A stretch of DNA of 64,000 nt. Origin: Coriaria nepalensis. Lineage: Eukaryota; Streptophyta; Magnoliopsida; Cucurbitales; Coriariaceae. The notes below the pieces were generated by a model. The model was not told the origin of the DNA. It saw nothing but the letters and a program-made list of their open reading frames with translations, and did not search any database. This document shows, in pieces, positions 51,518 to 63,781 of the stretch (position 1 is its first letter; the number at the start of each line of letters is the position of its first letter). The stretch covers positions 9,190,501 to 9,254,500 of the forward strand of contig CP114486.1 of NCBI GenBank assembly GCA_027186245.1, read 5' to 3'. A program made the position numbers and the translations under genes.

Positions 51518-51525
51518 TTTTTATA
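51518..51525 (-). promoter_or_regulatory. TATA box of SnRK2 gene
   Basis: TATAAAAA on the minus strand, about 116 bp before the start codon. Confidence 0.55.
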
Positions 51526-51570
51526 GCGTGGGGTCGGTGGGCAGGGATGGAGGTCTCAGAGAAAATGGAG

Positions 51571-51595
51571 GGGAGAGAGAGAGAGAGAGCACGTG
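51571..51595 (-). promoter_or_regulatory. G-box/ABRE-like site beside a (GA)n run
   Basis: CCCACGTGC on the minus strand (CACGTG core at 51590-51595), about 65 bp upstream of the TATA box, followed by a CT/GA run. CACGTG cores bind bZIP factors, so stress- or ABA-linked transcription is possible but not shown. Confidence 0.45.
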
Positions 51596-51599
51596 GGAG

Positions 51600-52309
51600 A
51601 GGGGGTGGGGGTCCTTAGGATCATGGGAATGGGAGAAATATTTTATTGCGTATGGTGTGGAGGGAATCCATTGATGAGGACTAGCATGAATTCTATTAAA
51701 TAAAGTTATATTTAATATATTAAACAAATTATTAGAGAGTGAAAGGGAGAGATTTATTATTTTTAATAAAAGAAAAAAAAAATCTTTATTCTGACGAGAT
51801 TTGGATCTCCAAAAACGGCGGTGGGAGAGGACGGGGGAGACAACGCGGCGATGGTTTTGACTTTTGACGTTTATGTACGTTCCCACTTTTTAAAGACAAC
51901 GTCGTCCTTTTCGTGACTTGAGGTTCTAATTTCTAGGTCCTTTTCGGGGATGAGAATTTTTAATGTATTTTGTATTCTACTTCAATCTAATTGGTTAGAA
52001 TTAAATACTTTTAAAGTTTTTAAAAATATATTTTTTGGGATGATTTTATTTGGTATTTGCTCACTTGTTACTTAAATGGTGAATGTATATGGTTGCTAAT
52101 AAGGGCGGATATAAAGGTGACTTTTTTTTGGACCCCACAAGCCTAAATTTTTTTTTTGGATCAATTAGTTAGTTAACTTAGGGAGACTTTTTTTTGTTTT
52201 TTTTTTAAGACTAAAGCATTATTTCTTTTTCTCCTAAAAAATTAATAAAAATATTGTAACTATTATTATGCCTTTATTTTAATAAAGACTTAAAATTATG
52301 AATTTGCCT
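51600..52309. other. upstream of SnRK2, no gene recognised
   Basis: Contains a 121-codon minus-strand frame (51521-51886) of low-complexity Ser/His/Pro composition, probably chance. Near 52103 a GGGCGGATATAAAGG word resembles ends of dispersed repeats and may be the outer border of the large fold-back. Confidence 0.4.
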
Positions 52310-53348
52310 CATCATTCCTCGATGCTAGAGATCTATTTTAATTTGTCGTCCATTTTTCATTACTTGTAAAGTAATTCGATCTTTAAGTCTCCATCTATCT
52401 TTCGTTTGCAAACTTCGTAATAAAAAATCGAGAGCTTGAAAATCTAAAATTATTTAGATAAGTTTCAAGCTTCTAAACTTGATTTTGATTTCAATTATTC
52501 ATAAATAATGCTAAATGAAACTTAAATGATCTTTATTAGTTATATTTTGTTTATATTATACTTTGATCATGTTTGCATTGGCTAAATTTTGAAATTTCAA
52601 AATTTGAAATTTGATTTCGTGTTTGCTCGATTGCTCGATGTCTTGAGGTCTAAAGATATTGAGCAATCAAGCAATGTAGTCAAAATATAATTAAGAAAAC
52701 AAAAGTCTTGATTCTATCATCATTGCTTGATTATGTAAATGTATTAAGCAATCGAGTATTACCGAAATTTTTGAACTAGCAAAATATTGAGCAATCGAGC
52801 ACTTATTGAAACCTTGAAACCATTAAGCATCATTGTTTAATTCATATATTTCAATTATTCTAATCAAGAAAACTGATTTCTTTTATATTTTTTCTTTTCT
52901 TCTACATGAATGAAGACATATTCGTAATGATATTTTTTGATGGTGAATGAAAAGAGAATGTGAATCCAAATGAGAAAGGGAATTTATGGTATTGGCATCA
53001 AACTAAGACGGAGTAATCAACTAGGGCTTCAATCAAATCTAATGCCACGTATACTGAATTGTTAGAAGCAGTATTTCATGATTTTGATGTGATAACTTTC
53101 ACCTTATTGTTTATCTATTCAATTATCTATTTTTATAAAGATTTTTCTTATAAATTATGTTCGTAATGATATTATTTTTCAATAAATTTGCATTGATACC
53201 TCGACTGTTAGAAACTAAGAGTTTTAGCATTATGTCACCTCGTTCATGATTGCTCGATGGCCCTTTTTTCACAATTGCTCAATGGCTACCTGAAGAAGGC
53301 CATCGAGCAATCGTGAATTGAATGTAGAAGGCTAACACTCTGTACTGT

Positions 53349-53402
53349 TTTCCCGATTGCTTGATGACTCATTCTTAAAGGAGTCATCAAGCAATCGGGA
53401 AA
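53349..53402. repeat. near-perfect hairpin, 22-bp stem, 10-nt loop
   Basis: The stem arms 53349-53370 and 53381-53402 (core CCCGATTGCTTGATGACTC) are exact complements around the loop ATTCTTAAAG. It is the best preserved of the hairpins in the left arm; related ones lie at 53751-53801, 56041-56064 and 56100-56147. Confidence 0.9.
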
Positions 53403-53829
53403 TCAATATCAATGTTCCAACAAATAACCTAGGGGTTGACTTTTTGTATAGAAAATTTTATGGAGTTGACTTCTCTACCAACAACTACAACATGGAATTT
53501 GTGATTTGTGAGTTCAAGAATCATCTCGATCGGTTTCATATTGAGTGAGTTATGGTAGCTTGAAGTCTGATTTGGTTTTTTTGTTAATGTTGTTCCCTAA
53601 CACTCATGTTCAATTTTTTTCATTAGACTTGATTATTCCTAAAACGTTACAGAGACCTTCAAGTATTCATTTTCCTCTGTTCTTTTTGTTCGATCACTTT
53701 ACTTTATTACTTCCCTATCTTTTAAGTTGTTCTAACAATTTTGCCCAAATTTCCCGATTGCTTGATGACCCATTTAAAAAGAGTCATCGAGTGATCGAAA
53801 AATCTGGACAAAATGCTTAACACTCATTT

Positions 53830-55600
53830 AAAGGTTTAGGATTAAGATTTAAGATGAAAGGTCTAACATTTAGTATTTCTTAATTTAATACTTAAGGTCT
53901 AAGACATAGGGTTTATAGTTTAGGATTTATGATCGATATGAAAGATTTAAGACAATGATTAGTATTTAGGGTTAAGATGAACGGACCAAGACTTAGGTTT
54001 AAGACTTAAGGTTTATAGTGTTTAGTATGAATTTGTGAGAAATATGGTATAGGGTTTAGTATGAATTTGTTAGAATTATAATGTATATGAATTTAGGAGA
54101 ATTTATATGAAGTTTATTATGATTTTGATTGTTGTTGATGTGTTGTTGTTTTCATGATTTGTTTATTATTAATGATGAATGTATTGTAAAAGACAAGCCT
54201 CCATCCCCTTTTAACATTGGCTTTTTAAGTTTGTCCCCTTTTCTAATTGCTTAAGATGCTTTTTCTACATATTAAACATTTCATCTGAAAACTTTAAAAT
54301 TAAACATTTCATTCTAAACCTAAGTGTTAAATTCTGAGACTTGATCTTATGTCTTAAACCCTAAGATTTGGTCCTTTTCATCTTAATCCTAAATCCTAAG
54401 TGTTAGACCTTTGTCTTTAACCATAAGACGTAATCCTAAATACTAAGTTTAAGGTTTAGAGTTTAAAGTTTAAGATTTAAGACTAAACCCTAAGACTTAG
54501 TCCTAAACCCCAAGTCTAGGATTTAGTCTTAAGGTTAGTCCTAAACTGTAGACTTAAGGTTAGTCCTAAACCTTAGATCCTAAACCCTGGACTTGGGATT
54601 AGTCCTAAACCTTAGTCCTAAACCCCAAGTCTAGAGTTTATGATTTAAGGTTTAGGACTAACACTAAGACTTTGTACTTTTCATCTTAACCTTAAACCTT
54701 AATTGTTAGACTTTTTATATTAACTATATATCTTAAACCCTAAAGACTTAGTCCTAAATCCTAAACTTAGGGTTTAACATTTATGATTTAAGGTTAGGAC
54801 CAAATCCTAAGACTTAGTCCTAAGCCCCAAGTCTAGAGATTAGGGTTTAGGACTAAATCCTAAGACTGTTAGACCTTTCATATTAATCATATGTCTTAAA
54901 CACTAAAAGACTTAGTCGGTTTAGGGCTTAAGGTTTAGAACTAAACCCTAAGACATAGTCTTAAACCTTGAGTCTAGGGCTAGGGCTGAGGTCTATGGTT
55001 TAAGGTATAAGGTTTAGGGTTTAAGGTTTAAAACTAAACCTTAAGACTTTGTCCTAAATCCCAAGTCTAGGGTTTAAGGTCTAGGGCCTTAGACTAAACC
55101 CTTAGACTTAGTCCTTTTCATCTTAACTCTAAACTCTAAGTGTTAGGCCTTTTATATTAACCCTCGTAAATCCTAAGACTTAGTCTTAAATCCTAAGTTT
55201 AAGATTTAAGGTTTAAGTTTTAAGATTTAAGATTTAGACCTAAACACTAAGACTAAGTCCTAAGCCTAAGTCTAGGATTTAGGCTACTAGAGTTTAGGAC
55301 TAAACCCTAAAACTTTGTCCTTTTCATCTTAACCCTAAACCCTAGATGTTAGACCTTTCATATTAACCCTATGTCCTTTCATATTAACCTTAAACTCTAA
55401 TTCTAACAAATTGATACTAAACCATAAATCATAAACCCTAAAACCCTAAAATCCTATATCCTATACCCTAAACCCTTAACCCTATGTCTTAAACCTTTCA
55501 TATTAACCATAAACCCCAAACTTTAAGTTTTAAACCCTAAGAAATACTAAGTGTTGGATTTTTAATCTTAAATCTTAACCCTAAACCTTTAAAGGAGTGT
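53830..55600. repeat. degenerate telomere-like (TTTAGGG/CCCTAAA) repeat core
   Basis: About 1.8 kb of variants such as AGGTTTAGGATT, TAAACCCTAAGACTTAG and CCCAAGTCTAGGGTTTA. Orientation is mostly TTTAGG at the left edge and mostly CCCTAA at the right, so the core is itself broadly inverted. It lacks runs of perfect telomere repeats, so it is not a functional telomere. Confidence 0.8.
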
Positions 55601-57215
55601 TTAGCATTCTATTGAGATTTCACGATTGCTCGATAACTCATTCTTAAAGGGGTCATAGAGCTTAAAGGGGTCATCGAGCAATTCAAAAAATATGGGCAAA
55701 ATTATTAGAACAACTTTAAAGATAGGGAAGTAATGAAGCAAAGTGATTGAACAACAAGAACATAAGAAATGAATGCTTGAAGGTTTTTGTAATGTTTCAG
55801 GAATAACCAAATTTAATAAAAATGTTAAGTGTGAGTGTTACTGAATAATGTAACCAAAAAATCAAATCAAACTTCAGGCCACAATATTGATATTGAATCG
55901 ATTGAGATGATTCATGAGCTCACAAATCACAAACATCATGTTGTATTTGTTAGTAAGAAGTGAACTCCAGAAAATCTTCTAAGAAAATAGTCAACTCCTA
56001 GGTTGTTTGCTGAAACATTGGTATTGATTTCTGATTGTTTCATGACTCATTCTTAAATGAGTCATCGAGAAATCGAGTGTTAGCATTTTGCATTCAATTC
56101 CCAATTACTTGATGAATCCTTTATAAATGTGTCATCAAGTAATTGGGAATCAGAATAAAGTATTAGCATTATGCATTCAATTCTCGATTATGCAATGACC
56201 CTCTTCAGGTAACCATCGAGCAATTGTGAATGAGGTATTAAAAATGCTAAAACTATTAGTTTCTAATAGTCGATGTATTAATGTAAACTTATTGATAAAT
56301 AATCTCATTACAAACATAATTTATAAGAAAATTCTTCATAAAAATGGATAATTGAATAGATAAATAATAAGGTGAAAGTTTGATTACATCAAAATCATGA
56401 AATATAGCTTCCACCAATTCAATATACGTGACATTAAATTCAATCGAAGCCCTAGTTGACCCTTCTTTCATATTTCGATGTCAACACCACAAATTTTCTT
56501 TCTCGTTTTGGTTCACATTCTCCATCAAAGCATATCATTGTTTTCATCTCTGTAGAAGGAAAAATATAAAAGAAATCATTTTTCTTGATTAAAATTATTG
56601 AAATAAATGAATTAAATATTGATACTCGATGATTTCAAGGTTTCAGTAATGCTTGATTACCCGATATTTTGCTAGTTCACAAATTTTAATAATGTTTGAT
56701 TGCTCGATACCCTTACGACCTCAAGGCATCGAACAATCAAGCAATCACGACTTTTTGTCATCATTGCTCAATTGTTCGATTGCTCGATTCCTTGAGGTTT
56801 AAAGGGTATCGAGCAATCAAGCAATAAAGATAGAATGCTCATCATGTCTATATTGCACGATTGCTAGATACCCTTCAGACCTCAAGGCATCGAGCAATCA
56901 AGCAACATAGACCAAAATTTTCAAATTTCAGATTTTAAATATTGTGCAATGCAAATATGATCTAAAGCATAATATAAATAAAATACAACTAATAATAACC
57001 CTTTAAATTTCATTTAGCGTTATTTATCAAACATTGAAATCAAAATCAAGTTTGGAAGCTTGAAACTTACCCAAATGATTTGTGGGCTCTTAAGCACTTG
57101 ATTCTTGATTATGAAACTTGCAAACATAATGTAGAGGAAGGATTAGAGATCGAATTACTTTACAGGTTATGAAAAACATATTAAAAATGACGAATCAGAG
57201 ATAAGAATGCTAGTT

Positions 57216-59298
57216 GAAAATGAGTTTCTTTTCAAATCCAAATGATGAAGAAACATTAAGGATGAAGAAACATCAAGGATGAAGAAGAAGAAAGGATAAA
57301 GATGAAGAATGTAGCAAGAAGAAGTGGATGACGAAGCATAGATGAAGAAATAGCTTCAATTTAGTTTATGAATTTTTTAAAATAACAATCTCATGAGTGT
57401 GGGGAAAAAAAAAGAAGACGAACAAGAAAGTAAGTTATTTATTTATTTATTTATTTTATTTTTTTTCAAAATTCGTTAAAGGCATCTCCGTCTTTTTATA
57501 TTTATTATTTAGATTTAATTGACATAAATATAAAATGGGTTAACTTGCAAAGAAATTTTTAAGTGTTTAAACTTTTGATCAAAATATATTTTTCGGTCAA
57601 GCTTACAAATTCTCTCAATTTTATTTTATTTTTTTTAAATTTATAGAGAAGTTTTAATTTTAATATTTTTGGGATAAAACTTCATAATTTGGATATTCTT
57701 ACTCTTAATTTCTTAATTTTCTATTTCTCTGCAGTTTTATATAATTTTACCCTGACAAATCTTGAATCCACCATTGATTGAAGAGTCATTCTATTTTATT
57801 TTAAATTTTATTTAAGTTTGGTATTCCTACTATTAGTATTATTTTTTATTTTATATATATATATATATATATTTCTTTTTTTTCTCTTAATTTAATAGTT
57901 AAAAAAATACAAGTATATACCCCTTGAGTTTTTTATTTTTTATTTTTTATATCAAACTACTGTACTCGATTGTATCTATTCTCACTCACTGAATTTTTCC
58001 CCCTTCATTTGATGTATATCGATGATATGAAAAAAATGATTAACCTTAGAAAACATGAGAAAAGAGCTCACTTGGATATTTAATATGTCAAATGATAAGC
58101 AATCCAATGTCATGAAATTTTTGAGATCTTAGAATTGAGTTGTCTGCACTGCACTGTGACAACTCTGGAATGATAATCATGACTTTCCTGCAAGCTTGAT
58201 AAAGTTAAATTCTCTCTCCAAACTTGCTCAATCTATTAACGTAAGCATGCTTACCATTAATGCAATCATAATCCCATCTAAGTAAAATGGGTAATGTAAA
58301 TGAAAATATGTGATTGAACTGAATATTTCCTCCATTTAAATTCTAAGATGCACTACATATATTGACACATTCTTCTTGAGGCTAAAAACAAGTGCAAACC
58401 AAGTTCATCATCGACAGCACAATCATCATCAAGTGTCGAATGACGGAACTTTTAAGGATGCCTTAGTCATCCATCAAAAGTTTGAGGGCACCTAGATAAC
58501 TCAACAAAAGCTATGAAGGAGCCTCAAACCATGCCCTCAAAAGATAGCACACTCATACTTTAAGGGTCATAACATGAATAATTATCAATGTCTCCATAAA
58601 GTATATTCAATATGATAACATCTTAATAAAGCAAACGTGCTTATTTGAATTTGATAAATAGTTATTACAAAAGAAAAAAAGATATTGACTCTGACCGTAA
58701 ACACTAATCGACAATAATCACTAAAGAAATGTTGAGGTTACAGACAAAGATTCCAAGCACATTTGGTAATTAGTATGGGTGGATTTGATACGAGAACCGT
58801 GAAGACAACTGGAGTTAAAGGTAGAATTACCTCCAACTATCAAAATCATCTTTTATTATGCAATGCTTTATCATGACATGTAGATATGAGGTGGTAAAAT
58901 GTTCAACCATCTTTACAAGGGGCTATAATTTCTTAAATAAGTCAGTGCGTATGTGGTGAATTTTATATGTCTTAATCACATATAAAATTATATAAATTGA
59001 TCATAAAAAATTACTCTTTTATAAATAAGTAAATTTATATGTATATATAAAGAATACTTGAAAATCTGGAAGTGACCGCACATAAGCATAAGTCCAGCCT
59101 CAAACAAATCCATTTGATTGAATAATCATGGATAACATTGCACTTAGTCCTGACAAGAGGCCTCCTGTCGGAAAGCCGATGCAAATTGCAAAGCTACTAT
59201 TCTTCCACATGGTATAGGGATGGGTGACATTTAATGAGCTAGAGGGTCAAACCTTAAGGAGCTATTCACTTCCACGATCAGACATAGCACTTGCGACC
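57216..59298. other. spacer, no gene recognised
   Basis: AT-rich, with GATGAAGAA-like short repeats near 57245-57350 and a (TA)n run at about 57855-57871. A TCTTGAATCCACCATTG word near 57760 may be the outer end of a repeat matching 52103. Nothing coding was recognised. Confidence 0.4.
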
Positions 59299-60081
59299 TG
59301 TTAGGCTAAGTCCACATTATATGGGTAAGGTATTTTATTAAAGTCAGAGTCATAATATATAAAAGGGAAAGGAAATGGTTAGTTGTGAGAGAAAAGAGAA
59401 ATCTGTAAGTTGCCGCAAGAAGAAAAAGAGGAGAGAGAAAAAAAAAGTAAGTAAGCTTTGATAAGAAATATGAGTGGTCAAATTTTGTCCTTTGAGTTCA
59501 AATTTCATGCGGTACATCCTTCAAGAAGAAAAAGAGAGGAAGAAAGAGTAAAAAAAAAAAGTAAGTTTTGATAAAAATATCAAGCGGTTAAATTTTGTTC
59601 TTTGAGCTCAAATTTCATGTGGTACATCCTTGCAACAACCTCTATAAGTCTATCAAATTCAATTGTCGAATTGACATCATTTTTCGTCTACTCTTAATAT
59701 TCACTTTGGTGAGATTTATACTTTTATCTTATTATTGTTGAGATTCATCTTACTAGATGATATTAGAAGTATTGTCGAACTAAGATTGTTGATTCTTGAT
59801 GATTTATATAATATTGGTGAACTTTTAGATTGATCTAAAGAGAACTTGATGTAACTTATTATTGTTATAGTAGAAAGTTTGAGGTGTGAACAACCAAAAC
59901 AAATCCTATGATTTTTTCCTTCAAGGGTTTTCCATGCTAAAATTCTTGTGTATTGATTTATACTTGCTTTGATTCGGTTGGATTGAGTTTGATTGCAGGT
60001 TGAATTATTATTCCATTTTTATTAACTAAAGAGGGAAACAACTAGTATTTTCCCTACAAGTTTGGTGTGTTTTTCCCAACA
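59299..60081 (+). mobile_element. 5' LTR of a copia element, 783 bp
   Basis: It starts TGTTAGGC and ends CCCAACA, with TG...CA borders, immediately before a primer-binding site. Its first ~120 bp match the sequence from 63782 (GCTAAGTCCACAT, GTATTTTATTAA, TTAGTTGTGAGAG). Two internal GTGGTACATCCTT-type repeats about 120 bp apart indicate an internal duplication. Confidence 0.85.
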
Positions 60082-60083
60082 AG

Positions 60084-60097
60084 TGGTATCGAAGCCA
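60084..60097 (+). other. primer-binding site (tRNA-iMet type)
   Basis: TGGTATCGAAGCC lies two bases after the LTR; plant copia elements usually have TGGTATCAGAGCC, complementary to the initiator tRNA-Met 3' end. It differs by a transposed AG/GA. Confidence 0.75.
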
Positions 60098-60130
60098 AAT
60101 TGTTTGGACTAGTTTTCTTAGGTTCTAAGA

Positions 60131-63100
60131 ATGGATGCGTTAAATGGTGTGATCAAATTAAATTCAACCAATTAATCCACTTATAAGCGCATGATAGATA
60201 ATTTGTAATATAGTAAGGATTTATACAAGTAAATTAAAATGGGTGGATCAAAATATTTTTGAGGAAGGCTTGTTAATCTTAAATATAAATATAGATGTAG
60301 CATGGTTAAGCACATTAGTCAATTTTAGTATTGTGAACAAACCAATTACCTTTAAGATGAAGCTTGATGATGAAATCCAAGCATTTTTACTTCTTAGCTC
60401 TTTGCTTGAGAGTTGGGAAACATTGGTGGTAGCAATTAACAATTTGGCACTAGATAGAACATTAACCATAGACTTGGTTAAGGAAAGCTTGCAAAATAAA
60501 GAGGCTAGAAGAAAAGAAATGAGTGAACCTTCTCTAGGATTTTCATGATTGAAAAAGAAGAAAGACATGGAAAAAGTTAAAGTATGAATTCTCACGGTTA
60601 TTATAAAAGAGATACTTTGAAGGGAAGAACCAAGTCTAGACTGAGAAAGAATATCACATGCTATCATTGTAACAAGTAGGGGTATATGAAAAGAGAGTGC
60701 ATGATATGGATATGGAAACAAGAACAAAATAAATGCAAGAAGAATGAGAAAAAAGCCAATGTGATCAATGATGCTGATACGGTTATTGATGATGATGATA
60801 AATGTATTAATCTTGTTTACTACTATGACATTAATTGGGTGATTAATTCGGATGCATCATATCATGTAACCTCCCATGGTAAATTCTTCACATCCTACAC
60901 AAGTTGTGATTTAGGGAATGTTAGAATAGGTAAGAATGGTACATCTAAGATTGTGGGCATTGATGATATTTACTTGGAAACCAACCTCGACAGCAAGTTA
61001 GTACTCAGAGATGTTTGACATGTTATGTATATTCATCTCAACTTGATTTTAACTGGCAAGCTTGATGTTGAGGGTTTTAGTAATCATTTTAGTAAAGGTA
61101 AATAAAAGCTCACCGTGAGCTCTCTAGTGGTGGCGAAGGGAAAGAAGTTGAATACTACTCTATATTTAATGCAAGCTACACTTTATAAAGGAGAGGTAAA
61201 TGCATTTTAAAAAGAATTTAAACTCTTGCTAGGAAGTAATGTATACCTCAATTACAAGCTATGTCACATCTTAAACCTTGTGATCATGGTTCAGATGGAA
61301 AGACATATAGAGTTGCATTTCATACAATCCTTTATCGAGAAGGCTAAATGTTCTTGATCTGATTCATACTGATGTTTGCTCTACATAAAGTAGAACTCTT
61401 AGTGGTGCTTTATATTTTCTGAAATATATTGATGATCACTCTAGAAAAATGTTGGCTTTTTCTTTAATATCCAAAAACTAGGTACTCAAAACTTTTAAGC
61501 CTCTTCATGCTTTGGTCGAAAGAGAAATTGGAAGGCAGTTGAAGTGTGATTTACAAGATAATGGAGGTAAGTACATAGGTCCTTTTGAGAGTTACTATAA
61601 GAACCATGGTATAAGGCGTTGAGAAAATTGTACTAAAGATGCGTCAACAGAATGGTGTGGTAGAAAGAATGAACAAACCCATTGAAGAACGAATTAGGTG
61701 CATACTCTCTCATGCGGAGCTACCTAAGCCTTTTCGGGGGGAGGCAATGAGAACTGCAGTTAATTTGATCAACCTTTCTCCATCAATTTCTTTAAACGGT
61801 GATGTGCTGCTAGAAAGAGTATGGAAAGGCAAAAATATCTCATATGATCAATTGAGAGTCTTTAGTTGCAAGGCATTTGTTCTTATTCCTAAAGATGAGA
61901 GATCAAAGCTTAATGATAAGGCAAAGTCGTGTATATTCTTATGATATGGTCATAAAGAGTTCGGGTATAGATTATGGGATTTAGTGAATGAGAGGATAAT
62001 TAGAACTAGATGGGTGGTGTTTTTTGAAGATCAAGTTGGTGAAGATGGTGAGAAAACTGAAAAGTCTAGTTCTTTCTCTAATACTTTTTTTTACCTAACT
62101 TCAGCTCATATTGCTCCTACTCTAGCTCCTCTAGCACCTATGGATGTTGATTATGTGGGAGGTATCCAAGAAGACCATGGTAGTAATGTTGATGAAAACA
62201 TTCAAGACAGTGAAAACGTTGAATAAGAACATCAACCACATCTTGTTGAGACTCAATTAAGAAGATCTATAAAAGAGCGTCAACTATCTATAAGATATTC
62301 TCCTCATGAATATTTGTTGTTGATTGATGGGAGAGAGTTAGAAACTTAACATGAATCAGACATGACTTAGTGAAGAGAAGAAAACTCTCAAGAATAAATG
62401 GATTTACAGGTTGAATACTGAAAGCAATAAGTTACAACCAAGGCACAAGGCAAAGTTGGTTGTGAAGGGGTTCGGTCATAACAAAGGCATAGACTTTAAA
62501 GAGATTTTCGCTCTAGTTGTGAAGATGTCATCTATGTGAGTTGTCCTTGATTTAGCTTCTCACATGAACTTGGAGGTTGAACAACTTGATGCGAAAATTT
62601 CATTTATTCATGGTGAATTGGAAAGCATTACTCTTGTGTGTAAGCTTAACAAAAGCTTATATAGACTTAAGCTAGCACCAAGGCAGTGTATAAGAATTTT
62701 GATTCATTTATGGAAAGCCATGGGTGCAAAAAGATAACATCTAATCATTATGTATTTACAAAGCATTACTCTAGTGATGAGTTTGTTATCCTTATGCTTT
62801 ATGTTGATGATATGTTGATTGTTGGTCTTGATGCTAGTAGGATTGAAAGCTAAAGAAAGATCTCAGCAAGTCTTTTGCCATGAAAGACTTGGGATCGGCA
62901 AATTAGATTCTCGGTATAAAGATTTCTCGAGATAGAAAGAGTGGGAAGTTGTGGTTATCTCAAGAAAATTAGATTGACAAGGTTCCTTAAAAATTCAACA
63001 TGAAGAATGCTATGACAGTTTCATCTGCACTTGCGGATTTAAAGCGCACTTCCAAACAATGTCTTATGATTGAGAAAGAAAAAGAAGAAATGAGTAGAGT

Positions 63101-63735
63101 TCCATATTCTTCTACCGTTGGTAGTTTGATGTATGCTATGGTGTATAAGGCTAGATACTACTCATGCAGTTTGGGTTGTCAGTCAATTTTTTTATATTCC
63201 AAGAAAAAAGAATATTGGGAAGCTGTGAAATAGATACGTAGGTATCTTAAAGGTACTTCATGGTGTGTTTATGCTTCGGTGATGGTGAAAATGTATTAGT
63301 CGAATATACAGAGACATACATGATAGGTGATGTATATACTAAGAAGTCTACTTTAGGTTTTTGATGACATTTGCAGGTGAGCCATTTCTTGGCAATCTAA
63401 ACTACAAAAATGTGTGGCTCCATCAACCATGAAAGCTAAATATATTGCAGTGCCATAGGCTAGCAAAAAAGCTTTGTGGATGAAGACATTTTTTCAGGAA
63501 TTGGGTTTGCAACAAGAAAAGTATATTATCTACAGTGATAGCCAAAGGGTCATTCATCAATCCGAGAATGCAATATTTCATTCAAGATCTAAGCTTACTA
63601 TTGTTTGTTACCACTAGATTTGTTAAATGCTTGAGGCTAAAGAATTATACTTGGAGAAAGTTCATACTAGTGAGAATGACTCGGATATGTTTACGAAGAC
63701 TTTGTCTAAGGAAAATCTAGAAGCTTGTAGGTGAA
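60131..63735 (+). mobile_element. copia gag-pol relic (internal region)
   Basis: Gag starts with MDALNGVIKLNST at 60131, then is open at 60243-60548; a CCHC-like knuckle (CYHCNK...MKREC) lies at 60656-60703, interrupted by a stop. Protease has NSDASYHVTSH near 60849 (DSG changed to NSD). Integrase has QQNGVVERMN at 61644. RT lies around 62380-62960 with a YVDDMLIV segment at 62802, and RNase H around 63090-63720 with STVGSLMYAM. Order gag-PR-IN-RT-RH is Ty1/copia. Frameshifts and stops in most blocks make it inactive. The same family as 18655-19643. Confidence 0.88.
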
Positions 63736-63765
63736 GAGTGGATTTGGTAGAACCTCCCACATGAC

Positions 63766-63781
63766 GTGAAGGGGGGGGATT
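63766..63781 (+). other. polypurine tract
   Basis: GTGAAGGGGGGGGATT immediately before the 3' LTR; plus-strand priming site for reverse transcription. Confidence 0.8.

Larger units (their letters stand above)
52310..57215. mobile_element. giant (~4.9 kb) fold-back element with embedded hairpins
   Basis: Left arm 52310 to ~54060 and right arm ~55480 to 57215 are inverted copies. Matches run in order: GTAAAGTAATTCGATCT (near 52367) with its complement near 57155; GATAAGTTTCAAGCTTC (52456) with the complement near 57055; GCTAGTT before a hairpin near 52780 and 56675; GGGCTTCAATC (53024) against the 56440s; TAGGGTTTACC-free hairpins; and GGGAAGTAA near 53710 and 55730. Identity looks like 70-85% with many indels. 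About a dozen small hairpins built on GATTGCTCGATG/CATCGAGCAATC lie in the arms. The centre is telomere-like. No transposase or other gene is encoded. Confidence 0.85.

Noticed and set aside
51521..51886. 121-codon open frame upstream of SnRK2 on the same strand
   Set aside because: Covers TATA box, G-box and a (GA)n run; low-complexity peptide and no known SnRK2 N-terminal extension.
53830..55600. Possible true telomere or interstitial telomere array
   Set aside because: Units are strongly degenerate, of mixed orientation and embedded in a fold-back; no run of perfect heptamers.
52600..56910. Regularly recurring short repeats resembling a CRISPR-like array
   Set aside because: Repeats are inverted pairs forming hairpins at irregular spacing in a plant genome; no constant repeat-spacer pattern.
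60248..60727. 159-codon open frame on the minus strand
   Set aside because: Antisense to the copia gag region; no recognisable protein.
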